From Lolliginicoccus suaedae (GTDB lineage Bacteria; Actinomycetota; Actinomycetes; Mycobacteriales; Mycobacteriaceae): DNA of 64,000 bases. The position numbers were made by a program, and so were the translations under genes. The notes under the pieces were generated by a model. It saw only the letters and a program-made list of their open reading frames with translations. It had not been told where the DNA came from and searched no databases. Of the stretch, positions 17,668 through 26,144 are shown piece after piece. The stretch covers positions 372,001 through 436,000 of the forward strand of contig NZ_VSSO01000001.1 in assembly GCF_008312885.1 (NCBI RefSeq). The letters run 5' to 3'. The first letter of the stretch is position 1, and the number at the start of each line of letters is the position of its first letter.

Positions 17668-18305
17668 ACAACCACTACCATCACCTCGTTCTCGGCGAGC
17701 ACGCGCTCGCCCGCCAGCACCGCAACGGCTCCTACGTCGCCTACGGCACCCACCTCGAGCGCCCCGACGACGGCCCGCAGGACCTCAGTGACCGCGAGCT
17801 GCGCTTCCTCGCCCGCGCCTTCCAGTTCCACCTCGCCACCATCACCCCCGCTGGATGGCCTTACATCCAGTACCGCAGCGGGCCCCGCGGATTCCTCCAG
17901 CACCTCGGTGGCAACCGCATCGGCTTCGCGGACCTGCGCGGCAACGCCCAGTACGCCTCGGTCGGCAACATCGAGCACAACGGGCGCGCCGCGCTGATCC
18001 TCATCGACCATCCGCGCCGCCAGCGCCTCAAGCTCCTCGGCACCGCCACCGTCATCGACCGCGCCGACGATCCGGAATTGCTCGAGCGGCTCGTCACGAT
18101 CGGCACCACCCGCATGGCGGCCCAGGCCGAGCGCAGCATCATCCTCGACATCGAAGCGCACGACTGGAACTGCGCCCGCAGCATCGTGCCGCTCTACGAC
18201 CGCGACTACATCGCCGAGCTGTCCGGCCTCTACCAGGCCGAGCTCGGGGAACTGCGCAGCGAGGTGCAGCGGCTGCGGGCCGAGGTCGATCGGCTGCGCG
18301 GCTAG
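17664..18305 (+). CDS. Pyridoxamine 5'-phosphate oxidase-like flavin/F420-binding protein
   Basis: A 213-residue split-barrel protein of the PNPOx-like superfamily, which binds FMN or F420. FHLATITPAGWPYIQYRSGPRGFLQ and NARALI-like NGRAALILIDHPRRQRLKLLGTATV are the usual core strands. The C-terminus (from about 185) is a short coiled coil (LYQAELGELRSEVQRLRAEVDRLRG) that may mediate assembly. The ATG at 17664 overlaps the preceding stop. Likely a small redox enzyme working with the co-translated SDR; the substrate is not evident. Confidence 0.75.
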   Translation: MNNHYHHLVLGEHALARQHRNGSYVAYGTHLERPDDGPQDLSDRELRFLARAFQFHLATITPAGWPYIQYRSGPRGFLQHLGGNRIGFADLRGNAQYASVGNIEHNGRAALILIDHPRRQRLKLLGTATVIDRADDPELLERLVTIGTTRMAAQAERSIILDIEAHDWNCARSIVPLYDRDYIAELSGLYQAELGELRSEVQRLRAEVDRLRG

Positions 18306-18317
18306 ACAGGTGCGCGA

Positions 18318-18659
18318 CTAGGCCAGCACGGTGCCGTCGGGACAGGGATGGTCCACCGTCACCAGCGTCACCGCCCCGTCCTCGCGATGCGCGCCGAGCG
18401 TGAGCACCTCGGACCTGACGCCCGCGATGCGCACCGGCTCGAGGTTGCACACGCACGCCACCTGCTTGCCGACGAGCTGCTCGGGCTCATAGAGGTCGGT
18501 GATCTGCGCGCTCGAGGTGCGGACGCCCAGCGGCCCGAGGTCGATGCGCAGCACGAGCGCAGGCTTGCGGGCGCGGGGGTTGGTCCGCGCCTCGATGATG
18601 GTGCCGATGCGCACCTCGACGGGACCAAGGTCTGCGAGGGTCGCGCCACCGATGGCCAT
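18318..18659 (-). CDS. csaA: CsaA-like tRNA-binding/export chaperone protein
   Basis: A 113-residue OB-fold protein of the CsaA family, a small dimeric relative of the tRNA-binding domain of Met- and Phe-tRNA synthetases; in Bacillus it acts as an export chaperone. VEVRIGTIIEARTNPRARKPALVLRID, SSAQIT and VCNLEPVRIAGVRSEVLTLG are the family blocks, and the length is standard. It converges with the PNPOx-like gene (12 bases apart) and follows the GNAT-Nudix gene on the same strand. Confidence 0.85.
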   Translation of the reverse strand: MAIGGATLADLGPVEVRIGTIIEARTNPRARKPALVLRIDLGPLGVRTSSAQITDLYEPEQLVGKQVACVCNLEPVRIAGVRSEVLTLGAHREDGAVTLVTVDHPCPDGTVLA

Positions 18660-18678
18660 GAGGGCTCCTCCGGGGTCA

Positions 18679-18708
18679 GTGATTCAGGTGCCGGTGAGTC
18701 AGGTGCCG
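18679..18708. repeat. Two 15-bp tandem repeats at the 3' end of the GNAT-Nudix gene
   Basis: GTGATTCAGGTGCCG (18679-18693) and GTGAGTCAGGTGCCG (18694-18708) differ at one base. On the minus strand each unit contains an in-frame TGA (18699-18701 and 18684-18686). The true stop is thus duplicated together with the codons around it, as at ehuA. Confidence 0.75.
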
Positions 18709-19754
18709 GGCTGGCCCGGCGGACGGCCCGACTCGGTGTAGGGAGCGCCGGTGCCGTCGAGCGCGGCGAGCGCGGCCTCGATGCGGCGGGCGGTGAAGTC
18801 CGCGCACACTCGCCGCACCTGCTCGATGCTGCAGAACTGCGCGCCCCGGATCTCCTTGGCCTCGAGCACCATCCGGTCGACGATGCTGCTGTCGTGGATG
18901 CCGCCGTCGAACACCAGGCACACCGCGTCGTCCCAGCCGCCCCAGGGGGGAAGCCAATCGGTGAGCACCAGGGGACCGGCATCGAGGGTCACGCCCAGTT
19001 CCTCCTCGGCCTCGCGGCCCGCCGCGAGATGCGGCGACTCGCCGACCTCCACGACCCCGCCCGGCAGGTCCCAGTCCCGCTTGTAGGTGAGCTGGCACAG
19101 CAGCACCCGCCCCTGCTCGTCGCGGACGATCAGCTGCGCGATGGCGCGCTTGCGGGGCAGGAAGGCATTGAGGATCTCCCGGAAGCCCGCCGGATCGTAG
19201 AGAGGCCGGTCATCGGCGAGGCGCGCGAGCACCACAGCATCGCGCAGCCGCCCAGCGCCAGCGGCTTCCTCGGCGCTCTCGCCCGCCCGGATCGCGCCCT
19301 GCCGCAACGTTCCCTCGCGGCGCATGCCGGCACGGGTGGCGAGGCGGATGGACCGCTCATCGTCCGGATCGACGTGGGCCTGCAGGCGCACGTAGCCGAG
19401 CGAGTCGAAGGCGTACTCGGCGAGCAGCGCGAGCGCGCGGGTGGCCAGGCCGCGGCCCCGGTTGCCCGCGAACAGCATCCACGTCAGCTCCCCGGTTCGA
19501 TCAGCGGTGCGGCGGACCTCCACGTAGCCCACGGGCAGGTCCTCGTGCTCGATGACGAGGCTGAGCAGCTCGCCCGCGCGGAAGGCCTCGGTGGCCTCGT
19601 GGGGAGCATCGGCGAGGCGCTGGGAATCAGGCGCGCCGATCCAGCGATGCGCCTCGCTATCGTGGCCGCGCAGCGCCACCTCGATGTCGCTGTCGCGCCA
19701 CGGCCGCAGCGTCACCACCCCATCGGTGAGCACCGGGGGCTGCTGCTGCTCCAT
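18699..19754 (-). CDS. GNAT acetyltransferase fused to Nudix hydrolase
   Basis: A 351-residue two-domain enzyme. Residues about 8-180 are a GNAT N-acetyltransferase of the RimJ/RimL type (VTLRPWRDSDIE, then GNRGRGLATRALALLAEYAF for acetyl-CoA). Residues about 190-330 are a Nudix hydrolase with the box GVVEVGESPHLAAGREAEEELGV, all catalytic Glu/Arg residues kept. The ATG at 19754 follows GGAGA. The Nudix part may clean a nucleotide or CoA derivative; the acetyl acceptor is unknown. The last codons lie in a 15-bp duplication. No internal stop supports splitting it into two genes. Confidence 0.8.
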   Translation of the reverse strand: MEQQQPPVLTDGVVTLRPWRDSDIEVALRGHDSEAHRWIGAPDSQRLADAPHEATEAFRAGELLSLVIEHEDLPVGYVEVRRTADRTGELTWMLFAGNRGRGLATRALALLAEYAFDSLGYVRLQAHVDPDDERSIRLATRAGMRREGTLRQGAIRAGESAEEAAGAGRLRDAVVLARLADDRPLYDPAGFREILNAFLPRKRAIAQLIVRDEQGRVLLCQLTYKRDWDLPGGVVEVGESPHLAAGREAEEELGVTLDAGPLVLTDWLPPWGGWDDAVCLVFDGGIHDSSIVDRMVLEAKEIRGAQFCSIEQVRRVCADFTARRIEAALAALDGTGAPYTESGRPPGQPGT

Positions 19755-19807
19755 CGATTCTCCGACCACGGGTGCTAGCTTATCGTTCCGCGCCTCCAGG
19801 CAGCCGC

Positions 19808-21571
19808 TCAGCGCGCGCTCGTCCCGGCATCGGCCCACGCGGCCCACAACCGCGCATAAGCCCCGGGCCGGGCGAGCAATTCATCGTGGGTGCCTTCCTC
19901 GACGATGCGTCCCTGGTCGAGCACGATCACACGGTCGGCGGACCGGGCCTGGTTGAGCCGGTGCGCGACGATCAGCGCGGTGCGGCCCGCGCAGGCCTCC
20001 CGCGCCGCGGCCTCGAGGGCACGGGCACCGGCGCTGCCCGCCTCCGCGGTGGCCTCATCGAGCACCACGACCGGCGGATCGGCCAGCATAAGCCGAGCGA
20101 GCGCGAGCTGCTGGGCCTGAGCGGCGGTGAGGCGATGGCCGCCCTCGCCGACCTCCGTGGCCAGCCCGAGCGGTAACTCCCGGATCCACTCCATGGCCCC
20201 CGCGCGGGACAGCACCTCGACGACCTGCTCATCAGTCGCTGCGGGGGCGGCCAGGCGCACATCGTCAACGATGGTCCCGGTGAAGACGTGCACCTCCTGG
20301 CTGAGGATCGCGACCACCTCGCGCAGGCGGTCGCCGAGGCTCTCGATGGGCTGCCCGCCGATGGTGACCGAGCCGCGCGTCGGCGGGTGGCTGCCCGCGG
20401 CGATCTGCGCGAGCGTGGACTTGCCCGCACCGGTCGCACCGACGAGCGCGATCCGCTGGCCCTCGGGAATGGTCACGGTGATGCCGTGGAGCACTTCATG
20501 GTCACCGTCGTAGGCATGATGGATCCCCGTCAGCTCGACGGCGTGGGCCCGCGGCAACCGCTCGGGAGCCGGTGCGGGCACCGCGTCGGGATGGGAGATC
20601 ACGCCGACGAGGCGCGCCAGGCTCGCCGTCGCCGACTGCATGTCATCGAACGTCCACAGCACCAGCCCGATGGGGTTGAACAACCGATGGAACAGCAGCG
20701 CCGCCGCCGCGGTCTGCCCGACCGACACCTCACCGGCCTCGACGAGCAGGAACCCGACCGCGAGGACGCTGGCGAGCCCGATGAACTCGGCGCGGTTGCC
20801 CCGGCCCACGAAGCGGGTGAACAGGCCGAACACCGAGACCGACAGATCACGCGCGCGAGCCGAGGCCGTATCGACCAGCCCCACCTGCCGGTCCTCGAGC
20901 TGATAGGCCCGCACGGTGCGGGCGGCGTGGATGCTGCTGACCAGGGCCTCGGAGCGCTCGCCCATCGCGATGCGCTCCGCCCGGTACATCGGCCCCGACC
21001 GCGGCAGGTAGAACCGTAGCGCCAGCCAATACATCGGGATGGCCACCAGCCCAGCGAGGCCGAGGCGCCAATCGAGGCCGAACATCGCACCGATGCTGAG
21101 GATGACCATCAGCACCGCGGTGACGAGATTGGGCACCACCTGGGTGACGGCCTTGCCGATGGTGGCGACGTCATCGCCGGAGCGGGAGAGCACATCGCCA
21201 CGGCCGCTGGCATCGAGCACGGCCAGGGGCAGCCGCAGGACGGTCGCGACGAACCTCTCCCGCAGCTGCGCGAGGATGGTCTCGCCGATCCTCGCGACGA
21301 GGTAGTAGGAGACCCCGGCGAGGCTTCCCGCCATCAGCGCGGCCACCACGAGGATCGCGATGTAGGGCGCGATGCGCGTGCCGGGGGCGCCCTCGCGCAC
21401 GGCATCGACGAGGATGCCGAGCACGAGCACGGGCACGATGGCGGCGACGGTCGCGCCGAGCGAGGCGAGCAGGGCGACCGCGACGTCGCGCCACCGGGCG
21501 CGCAGCTCGGTGCCCAGCCAGCGCGCGGTGGCGCGGGGCGGGGCGATGGGCAGGAGGTGCTGCTCGCTCAT
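19808..21571 (-). CDS. ABC exporter half-transporter with intact Walker A/B and degenerate signature
   Basis: A 587-residue type IV ABC transporter half: membrane domain (about 1-325, six helices) and ATPase domain (about 343-575). Walker A GATGAGKST (378-386), Q-loop Gln425, Walker B VVVLDE with Glu506 and switch His in IVAHRL are intact. The signature is LTAAQ (481-485) instead of LSGGQ, and the D-loop is altered. The partner encoded next has the complementary defects, so the two should form a heterodimer with one working ATP site. It overlaps that gene by four bases. The iron box in front of the pair suggests a siderophore- or metal-related substrate (inference). Confidence 0.88.
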   Translation of the reverse strand: MSEQHLLPIAPPRATARWLGTELRARWRDVAVALLASLGATVAAIVPVLVLGILVDAVREGAPGTRIAPYIAILVVAALMAGSLAGVSYYLVARIGETILAQLRERFVATVLRLPLAVLDASGRGDVLSRSGDDVATIGKAVTQVVPNLVTAVLMVILSIGAMFGLDWRLGLAGLVAIPMYWLALRFYLPRSGPMYRAERIAMGERSEALVSSIHAARTVRAYQLEDRQVGLVDTASARARDLSVSVFGLFTRFVGRGNRAEFIGLASVLAVGFLLVEAGEVSVGQTAAAALLFHRLFNPIGLVLWTFDDMQSATASLARLVGVISHPDAVPAPAPERLPRAHAVELTGIHHAYDGDHEVLHGITVTIPEGQRIALVGATGAGKSTLAQIAAGSHPPTRGSVTIGGQPIESLGDRLREVVAILSQEVHVFTGTIVDDVRLAAPAATDEQVVEVLSRAGAMEWIRELPLGLATEVGEGGHRLTAAQAQQLALARLMLADPPVVVLDEATAEAGSAGARALEAAAREACAGRTALIVAHRLNQARSADRVIVLDQGRIVEEGTHDELLARPGAYARLWAAWADAGTSAR

Positions 21572-23325
21572 CGCGCCACCTCCGCCCGGTAGGCAGGCTC
21601 GTGCTGCATCAGCCAGGCATGCGTCGCGATGGACGCCACCTCGCCCCCGCGCAGCTCGACCACTCGATCGGCGGCGGCGAGCAGTGCTGGGCTGCGCGTG
21701 ATCGTCACCGTGGTGCGCCCCGCGCGCAGCGCCCGGATGCCAGTGGCGATGGATTGCTCGGTGACGGCATCCACGGCGGTGGTGGGATCGTGCAGCACGA
21801 GGATGGGGGGACTGGCGTGCAGCGCCCGGGCGAGGGCGAGCCGCTGGCGCTGCCCGCCGGACAACGTGGCGCCACGATCGGCGACAGCATGGTCGAGCCC
21901 GTCGGGATGGGCGGCGACGACATCGGCGGCAGCGGATGCGGCGAGCACGCGGTCGAGCTCGCCGCTGTCCCCGCCGAGGGTGATGTTGTCGCGGATCGTG
22001 CCGGCGAACAGCTCGGTGTGGTGTGGCTCGACGAGCAGCGCGCTGCGTGCCTGGGCCAGCCCGAGGAGGGCGGCATCGGTCCCGTCGATGAACACGGTGC
22101 CATGCTGGGGAGCATGGCTGGCGAGCACGTCGGCGAGCGCATCGGCGTCGCCGGGATCGTGGGCGAAGATCGCGATGTGCTCCCCGGGGTCGATGGCGAG
22201 GTCGATGCCGGAGAGCCCGCGGTGGGAGACGCCGCGCAGGGCCAGTCCGGTACCGGTCGGCGCGGGGGCGCCGGCGGGGCCCGGGGCGGTATCGAAGGGC
22301 GCCTCGAGGACGAGCGCGATGCGACGCGCGGAGCCGCGCGCGGCGGCGAGCATCGGCGGGATCGACGCGAGCAGCCCGAGCGGCTCGAGGAGGAACTGCG
22401 CGAGCCCGGCGACGATGATCAGCTCGCCCGGGGTGAGCGCCCCGGTCAGTGCCATCCAGCCCGCGCCGCCGACCACGCCGACGGCGAGCAGCGCGCTGGC
22501 GGTCACGCCGAGCGCGGTGACGAGGCTGTGCGCGCGGGCGGCGCGCAACCGGGCGGCGAGGGCGGCCTGGCTGCGCCGGTCGAACAGGGCGGTGGCGCTG
22601 GACTCGGCGCCGATGCCGCGCAGCGGGCGCATGCCGGTGACCACGTCGGTGGCGGTGGATGTTGCCCGGCCGACGGAGTCCTGCTGCTGCTCGGTGCGCC
22701 GGATCAGGGCGGGGGAGCCGAGCTGGACGAGACCCATGATGGCGGGCGTGCCGAGCAGCACGATCAGGCCGAGGGGCAGCGTGGTGACCAGCAGCGCGAC
22801 GGAGATGATGGTGAGCGCGGTGAGGGCGGCGACGGCACGCGGTATGAGGTCGAGGAACCAGGCGGTGTTGTCGGCGTCGGTGGTGGAAATAGTGGTGAGC
22901 TCGCCGGCCTTGAGCGGAGCGCGGATGCCGCGCGGGTCGAGGATCCGCCCGGCGACCTCGACGCGCAGCGCGTGCGATTCACGCTGCACGGCGGTGACGA
23001 CGATGCGCGCGCCGAAGCGCCAGGAGAAGGTGAGCACCAGGAACAGTGCCCCGAGCGCAGCGATCGCGAGCACGAGGAACCGGAGGTCTCCGCTGGCGAT
23101 CGCGCGGTCGACGATGATGCCGATGGCGATCGGCACGGCTGCCTCGGCGGCCTGGTGGAGGCTGACGAGCACGGTGGCGCCAGCGAGGGGCCCGCGGTGG
23201 CGGGAGAGAGCCCGCGCGAGCAGGCGTGAATCACCCCCGTGGGCAGGTGCCGTCGCTGACGGTGGATTGGTCTCGACGGTTCTGGATGCGGGGGCGGGCT
23301 GGGTGTCGTGCTGCGTGGTCGCCAC
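21568..23325 (-). CDS. ABC exporter half-transporter with intact signature and lost Walker A/B
   Basis: Partner half-transporter (585 residues): a 40-residue polar N-terminus, six membrane helices (about 45-320) and an ATPase domain. Walker A is replaced by AHDPGDADA (388-396) without Gly-Lys-Ser. Walker B reads ILVLHDPTTAVD, with the Mg-binding Asp and catalytic Glu changed, and the switch His is lost (TITRSP). The signature LSGGQRQR (488-495) is perfect. Paired with the next gene, this signature completes the single catalytic site. The GTG at 23325 lies two bases from a DtxR/IdeR-like box, so repression by iron is likely. It resembles IrtB-type exporters in size but has no siderophore-reductase domain. 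Confidence 0.85.
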   Translation of the reverse strand: MATTQHDTQPAPASRTVETNPPSATAPAHGGDSRLLARALSRHRGPLAGATVLVSLHQAAEAAVPIAIGIIVDRAIASGDLRFLVLAIAALGALFLVLTFSWRFGARIVVTAVQRESHALRVEVAGRILDPRGIRAPLKAGELTTISTTDADNTAWFLDLIPRAVAALTALTIISVALLVTTLPLGLIVLLGTPAIMGLVQLGSPALIRRTEQQQDSVGRATSTATDVVTGMRPLRGIGAESSATALFDRRSQAALAARLRAARAHSLVTALGVTASALLAVGVVGGAGWMALTGALTPGELIIVAGLAQFLLEPLGLLASIPPMLAAARGSARRIALVLEAPFDTAPGPAGAPAPTGTGLALRGVSHRGLSGIDLAIDPGEHIAIFAHDPGDADALADVLASHAPQHGTVFIDGTDAALLGLAQARSALLVEPHHTELFAGTIRDNITLGGDSGELDRVLAASAAADVVAAHPDGLDHAVADRGATLSGGQRQRLALARALHASPPILVLHDPTTAVDAVTEQSIATGIRALRAGRTTVTITRSPALLAAADRVVELRGGEVASIATHAWLMQHEPAYRAEVAR

Positions 23326-23327
23326 AG

Positions 23328-23346
23328 TTAGGCAAGTCAACCCTAA
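23328..23346. promoter_or_regulatory. DtxR/IdeR-like iron box
   Basis: TTAGGCAAGTCAACCCTAA matches 14 of 19 positions of the DtxR/IdeR consensus (TTAGGTTAGGCTAACCTAA), including both outer TTAGG/CCTAA arms. It sits directly at the 5' end of the heterodimeric ABC transporter operon, where iron-bound regulator would block transcription. Confidence 0.7.
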
Positions 23347-23469
23347 AACCAAGAGTTTTGCATCCCCGCAGCGTGCAGCGGTGGCCAGCGCGCAGCGGCA
23401 CGCGGCAACGAGGTGATCAAGATTACGTACCAACACGCGACGGCCCCCGCGACGGCGCCCTACGATAAA

Positions 23470-23488
23470 CCTAAAGTAGACCTTTAGG
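23470..23488. promoter_or_regulatory. CCTAAAG-N5-CTTTAGG palindrome
   Basis: A perfect 7-5-7 inverted repeat lies 18 bases before the start of the Arg/Pro-rich membrane protein gene at 23507 and just before its GGGAGGA ribosome-binding site. It is probably an operator. The arms are in the reverse order to an IdeR box, so the regulator is probably different. Confidence 0.45.
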
Positions 23489-23506
23489 CATGGGAGGACG
23501 TGGAGC

Positions 23507-24232
23507 ATGGATCGCCAACACCACCACGCCTCTCGCCGTCGCCGGGACGAGGCCCGCGCCGCAGCGCCCCGGCGCGCGGCCACACCGCCACCACGCATCA
23601 CCAGAGGCCGGGTCGCACCACGCCAGGGCCTGCCACCGTTGCCACCGCGGATCCCCGAGCCCGGCCGAGCCGCCCCGGTGCGGCCCTACCGGCCCCATCG
23701 GCCATCCGAGTACCGCATCGAGGACTATCGCAGCAGCTACCGCGATGCCGCCCGCCGCGACACCGCCACCTCGTCCCGGGGCGCGGCCAAGCGGGGGGCG
23801 AAAGCGGGGCACGCCCGGACAGGAAGCGCGCGGACAGGAAGCGCGCGGACAGGAAGCACCAGGAAGGGCGGAGTGGCCACGAGCCGGTGGCCCTGGGCAG
23901 CGCGCGCGCAGCAAGCGCGGTCCACCGGGGACCCGCGCAAGTCAGCAGCCGCGGCCGCGCTCGCCGAGCGCCGCGCCAAGGCTCGCCGCGCGAGGTCCCG
24001 CAGCACCACGCTGCACCTCGACCTCCACGCGAGCGGGCTGCCGGGCCGGCCGCACGTCAACCCCATCGGGCTCTCGGTCACCCTGATCCTCGCGGTGATG
24101 ACCTGGGTGATCCTGCTCGCCCAGCCCTTCGGTGGCGCCATGCTCGGTCCCACGATGCCCTCGAGCGCGTTCATCATCATCGTGGGGCTCGGCCTGTTCG
24201 TGATGTGGCAGCTCGACAACAAGTACGACTAG
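23507..24232 (+). CDS. Arg/Pro-rich protein with two C-terminal membrane helices
   Basis: A 241-residue protein without recognised function. Residues 1-175 are highly basic and Pro-rich, probably disordered, and contain three copies of a five-residue unit (ARTGS) from 15-bp DNA repeats. Two hydrophobic segments (about 188-208 and 217-233) end the protein, leaving a short acidic tail (DNKYD). The ATG at 23507 is eight bases after GGGAGGA. The long basic cytoplasmic arm could bind DNA, RNA or acidic lipids (inference). The gene diverges from the iron-box ABC operon and follows its own palindrome. Confidence 0.7.
   Translation: MDRQHHHASRRRRDEARAAAPRRAATPPPRITRGRVAPRQGLPPLPPRIPEPGRAAPVRPYRPHRPSEYRIEDYRSSYRDAARRDTATSSRGAAKRGAKAGHARTGSARTGSARTGSTRKGGVATSRWPWAARAQQARSTGDPRKSAAAAALAERRAKARRARSRSTTLHLDLHASGLPGRPHVNPIGLSVTLILAVMTWVILLAQPFGGAMLGPTMPSSAFIIIVGLGLFVMWQLDNKYD
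23816..23860 (+). repeat. Three 15-bp tandem repeats inside a coding region
   Basis: 23816-23830 and 23831-23845 are identical (CGGACAGGAAGCGCG); 23846-23860 differs at the last two bases. The frame is kept, giving three RTGSA/T repeats in the disordered arm of the membrane protein. Copy number may vary between strains. Confidence 0.85.
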
Positions 24233-24248
24233 GCGCGCCCGGCCTGGG

Positions 24249-24869
24249 CTAGCGGACGAGCGTTCGATACGCGTCGTAGAGCTGCTCGATCGTGGTGTCG
24301 ATGCACAGCCCGGGGCACTCGGGCTCCGTGGATGCCGCCCCGGCTCCGGCAGGACCCTCGGCGCCCAGGATGATGATCACCTGCGGCGCGTCAGCCTCCT
24401 CCGCCGTGGTCGCCCCGTCGGCGTAGGTGCTGCTCAGGGGATTGCCGCCGCCAGCGACGAGGAAGCGCGCGTCGCGGTCGCTGGCCTCGGTGTGCACCGC
24501 GGAGGCGCCGCCCTCGCCAGGGGTGGCGACGAAAATGCGGAGGATGCCTGCTAGTTCCGTGAAAGTGCTGGTGGCCGTGGCCGCGCTGTCGAGGACCTCG
24601 CCGGATTCCGGGTCGATGGCATGCGCGCCGGTGGCGACGATCATCGCGGACTCGAACTCCGCGGGGACCTCGAGGGCATGCCGCCCGGGCTCATCGAAGA
24701 CGCAGGTGACCTGCTCGCCCGCGGGGGTGCATTCCGCCGGGAGCGCGGCCCCCGCCTGGGCGGGCGCGGGGATCGGCTCGGCGAGGGCGAGCGAGGGCGC
24801 GGCGAGGGCGAGGCCGCTGGCGGCGGCGAGCGCGAGAGCGGAACGCAGGTGCTGCTGGGGGTGCTTCAT
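24249..24869 (-). CDS. Secreted protein of unknown function
   Basis: A 206-residue exported protein with a signal peptide (hydrophobic core about 12-25, cleavage after ALA near residue 30). The mature part has two cysteine pairs (CTPAGEQVTC and CPGLC), which would form disulfides outside the cell. No domain is recognised. AAGGATGG precedes the ATG at 24869. It converges with the Arg/Pro-rich membrane protein gene, 16 bases apart. Confidence 0.65.
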   Translation of the reverse strand: MKHPQQHLRSALALAAASGLALAAPSLALAEPIPAPAQAGAALPAECTPAGEQVTCVFDEPGRHALEVPAEFESAMIVATGAHAIDPESGEVLDSAATATSTFTELAGILRIFVATPGEGGASAVHTEASDRDARFLVAGGGNPLSSTYADGATTAEEADAPQVIIILGAEGPAGAGAASTEPECPGLCIDTTIEQLYDAYRTLVR

Positions 24870-25155
24870 GTATTCCCATCCTTGGTGCTGCCGCGAGCGC
24901 GGTGTATGAACGCCTGTGGCGCGACGATAGAACGGGAAGCGGTGGCGCTGGGGCGCGGCGGGCCCCGGGTTGCGCAATCGATGCCAAACGGTGGCCGGAT
25001 CGCGAGCGGGACCGGCGAGACACGCAAACAGTGAACACTTGTGCACTGAACGTGGCGCCGGGTACATTCGATGACAGTGCAGCTAGAACACCTGTCGCGC
25101 CTCAGGAAAGTACACACCTGATCGTGCGTGGCAGCGCAACGACCAGGAGTCCCAG
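24870..25155. other. Divergent intergenic region, no gene seen
   Basis: The region separates the secreted-protein and alpha/beta-hydrolase genes. It has lower GC around 25021-25100 and a CAGTG-N10-CACTG inverted repeat (25029-25033 with 25044-25048) that could be an operator for either gene. No open reading is convincing. Confidence 0.4.
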
Positions 25156-26040
25156 ATGAAGCACACCCTCCATGCCGTGGCATTCCACGGCGACGCCCTC
25201 CGCTACGTCGACATCGGCGAGGGCGACCCGATCATCCTCGTCCACGGATTGCTCGGCTCCCACGCCTCCTGGGGCGAGCAGATCTCCTGGCTCGCCGAGG
25301 ACTTCCGCGTGATCGCCGTGGACCTCTACGGCTGCGGCGCCTCCGACAAGAACCCCGGCGACTACACGCTCAGCGCCCACGCCGCCAGCATCCGCGACCT
25401 CATGGATCATCTCGGCATCGACCGCGCCGCAGTGGTGGGGCACTCCTACGGCGGCGGTGTCTGCATGCAGATGCTCTACCTGTTCCCCGAGCGCGTCGAG
25501 CGCCTCGCCCTCGTCAGCAGCGGTGGCCTCGGCCCCGAGGTGAGCCTCCTGCTGCGCGCCGCGAGCCTGCCCGGCAGCGAGCTCGTCCTGCCCGTGCTCG
25601 CCTCCCCGCTGCTGCGCGGCCTCGCCGGGACCGCCGCCCGCGTCGCCGCGATGCTCGGCCGACCCATCTCCGCGAGCCCGAGCACCCTCGAGATCTGGCG
25701 GACCTTCGGCACCGTTGCTGACCGCGACGCCCGCCGCGCGTTCCTGCGCATCACCCGGGGCGTCATCGGACCCCTCGGCCAGACCATCTGTGCCGTCAAG
25801 CATTTCCCCGACTACCAGCACATCCCCGCCATGGTCATCTGGGGCCGCCACGACAACATGATCCCCATCCTCCACGCCGAGCAGAACCGCGAGGTCATGC
25901 CCCACGCCGAAGCCGTCATCCTCGAGGACGCCGGGCATTTCCCGCACCTCGACGAGCCCGTCGCCTTCCACGCCGCGATCCAGCCCTTCCTCGCCGCCAT
26001 GGCCGGGGCCAGCGGAGCGCGCGCCCAGATCGCGAGCTGA
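25156..26040 (+). CDS. Alpha/beta-fold hydrolase
   Basis: A 294-residue hydrolase of the esterase/epoxide-hydrolase-like group. Catalytic triad: Ser97 in GHSYGG, Asp233 in WGRHDNMIP, His261 in EDAGHFPHLD. HGLLGSHASW is the oxyanion-hole region. No signal peptide, so it is cytoplasmic. A lid region (about 130-200) is rich in Leu and Ala, suiting a hydrophobic substrate. It lies alone between divergent and downstream same-strand genes; the substrate is not predictable. Confidence 0.85.
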   Translation: MKHTLHAVAFHGDALRYVDIGEGDPIILVHGLLGSHASWGEQISWLAEDFRVIAVDLYGCGASDKNPGDYTLSAHAASIRDLMDHLGIDRAAVVGHSYGGGVCMQMLYLFPERVERLALVSSGGLGPEVSLLLRAASLPGSELVLPVLASPLLRGLAGTAARVAAMLGRPISASPSTLEIWRTFGTVADRDARRAFLRITRGVIGPLGQTICAVKHFPDYQHIPAMVIWGRHDNMIPILHAEQNREVMPHAEAVILEDAGHFPHLDEPVAFHAAIQPFLAAMAGASGARAQIAS

Positions 26041-26144
26041 ACGCTCCAGCCAGGCCGCGGGGAGCGGACAATGTCGGCATGGCCACGTAGGGTCGTCTGC
26101 GATCCCGCACCGCCCGCCCCCGCTGGCTGAATCCTGGAGCCGCC

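Noticed and set aside
18296-18317. Another stop-codon duplication after the PNPOx-like gene (TGCGCG-CTAG repeated)
   Set aside because: The spacing is 16 rather than 15 bases and the match is short, so it was not added to the 15-bp set.
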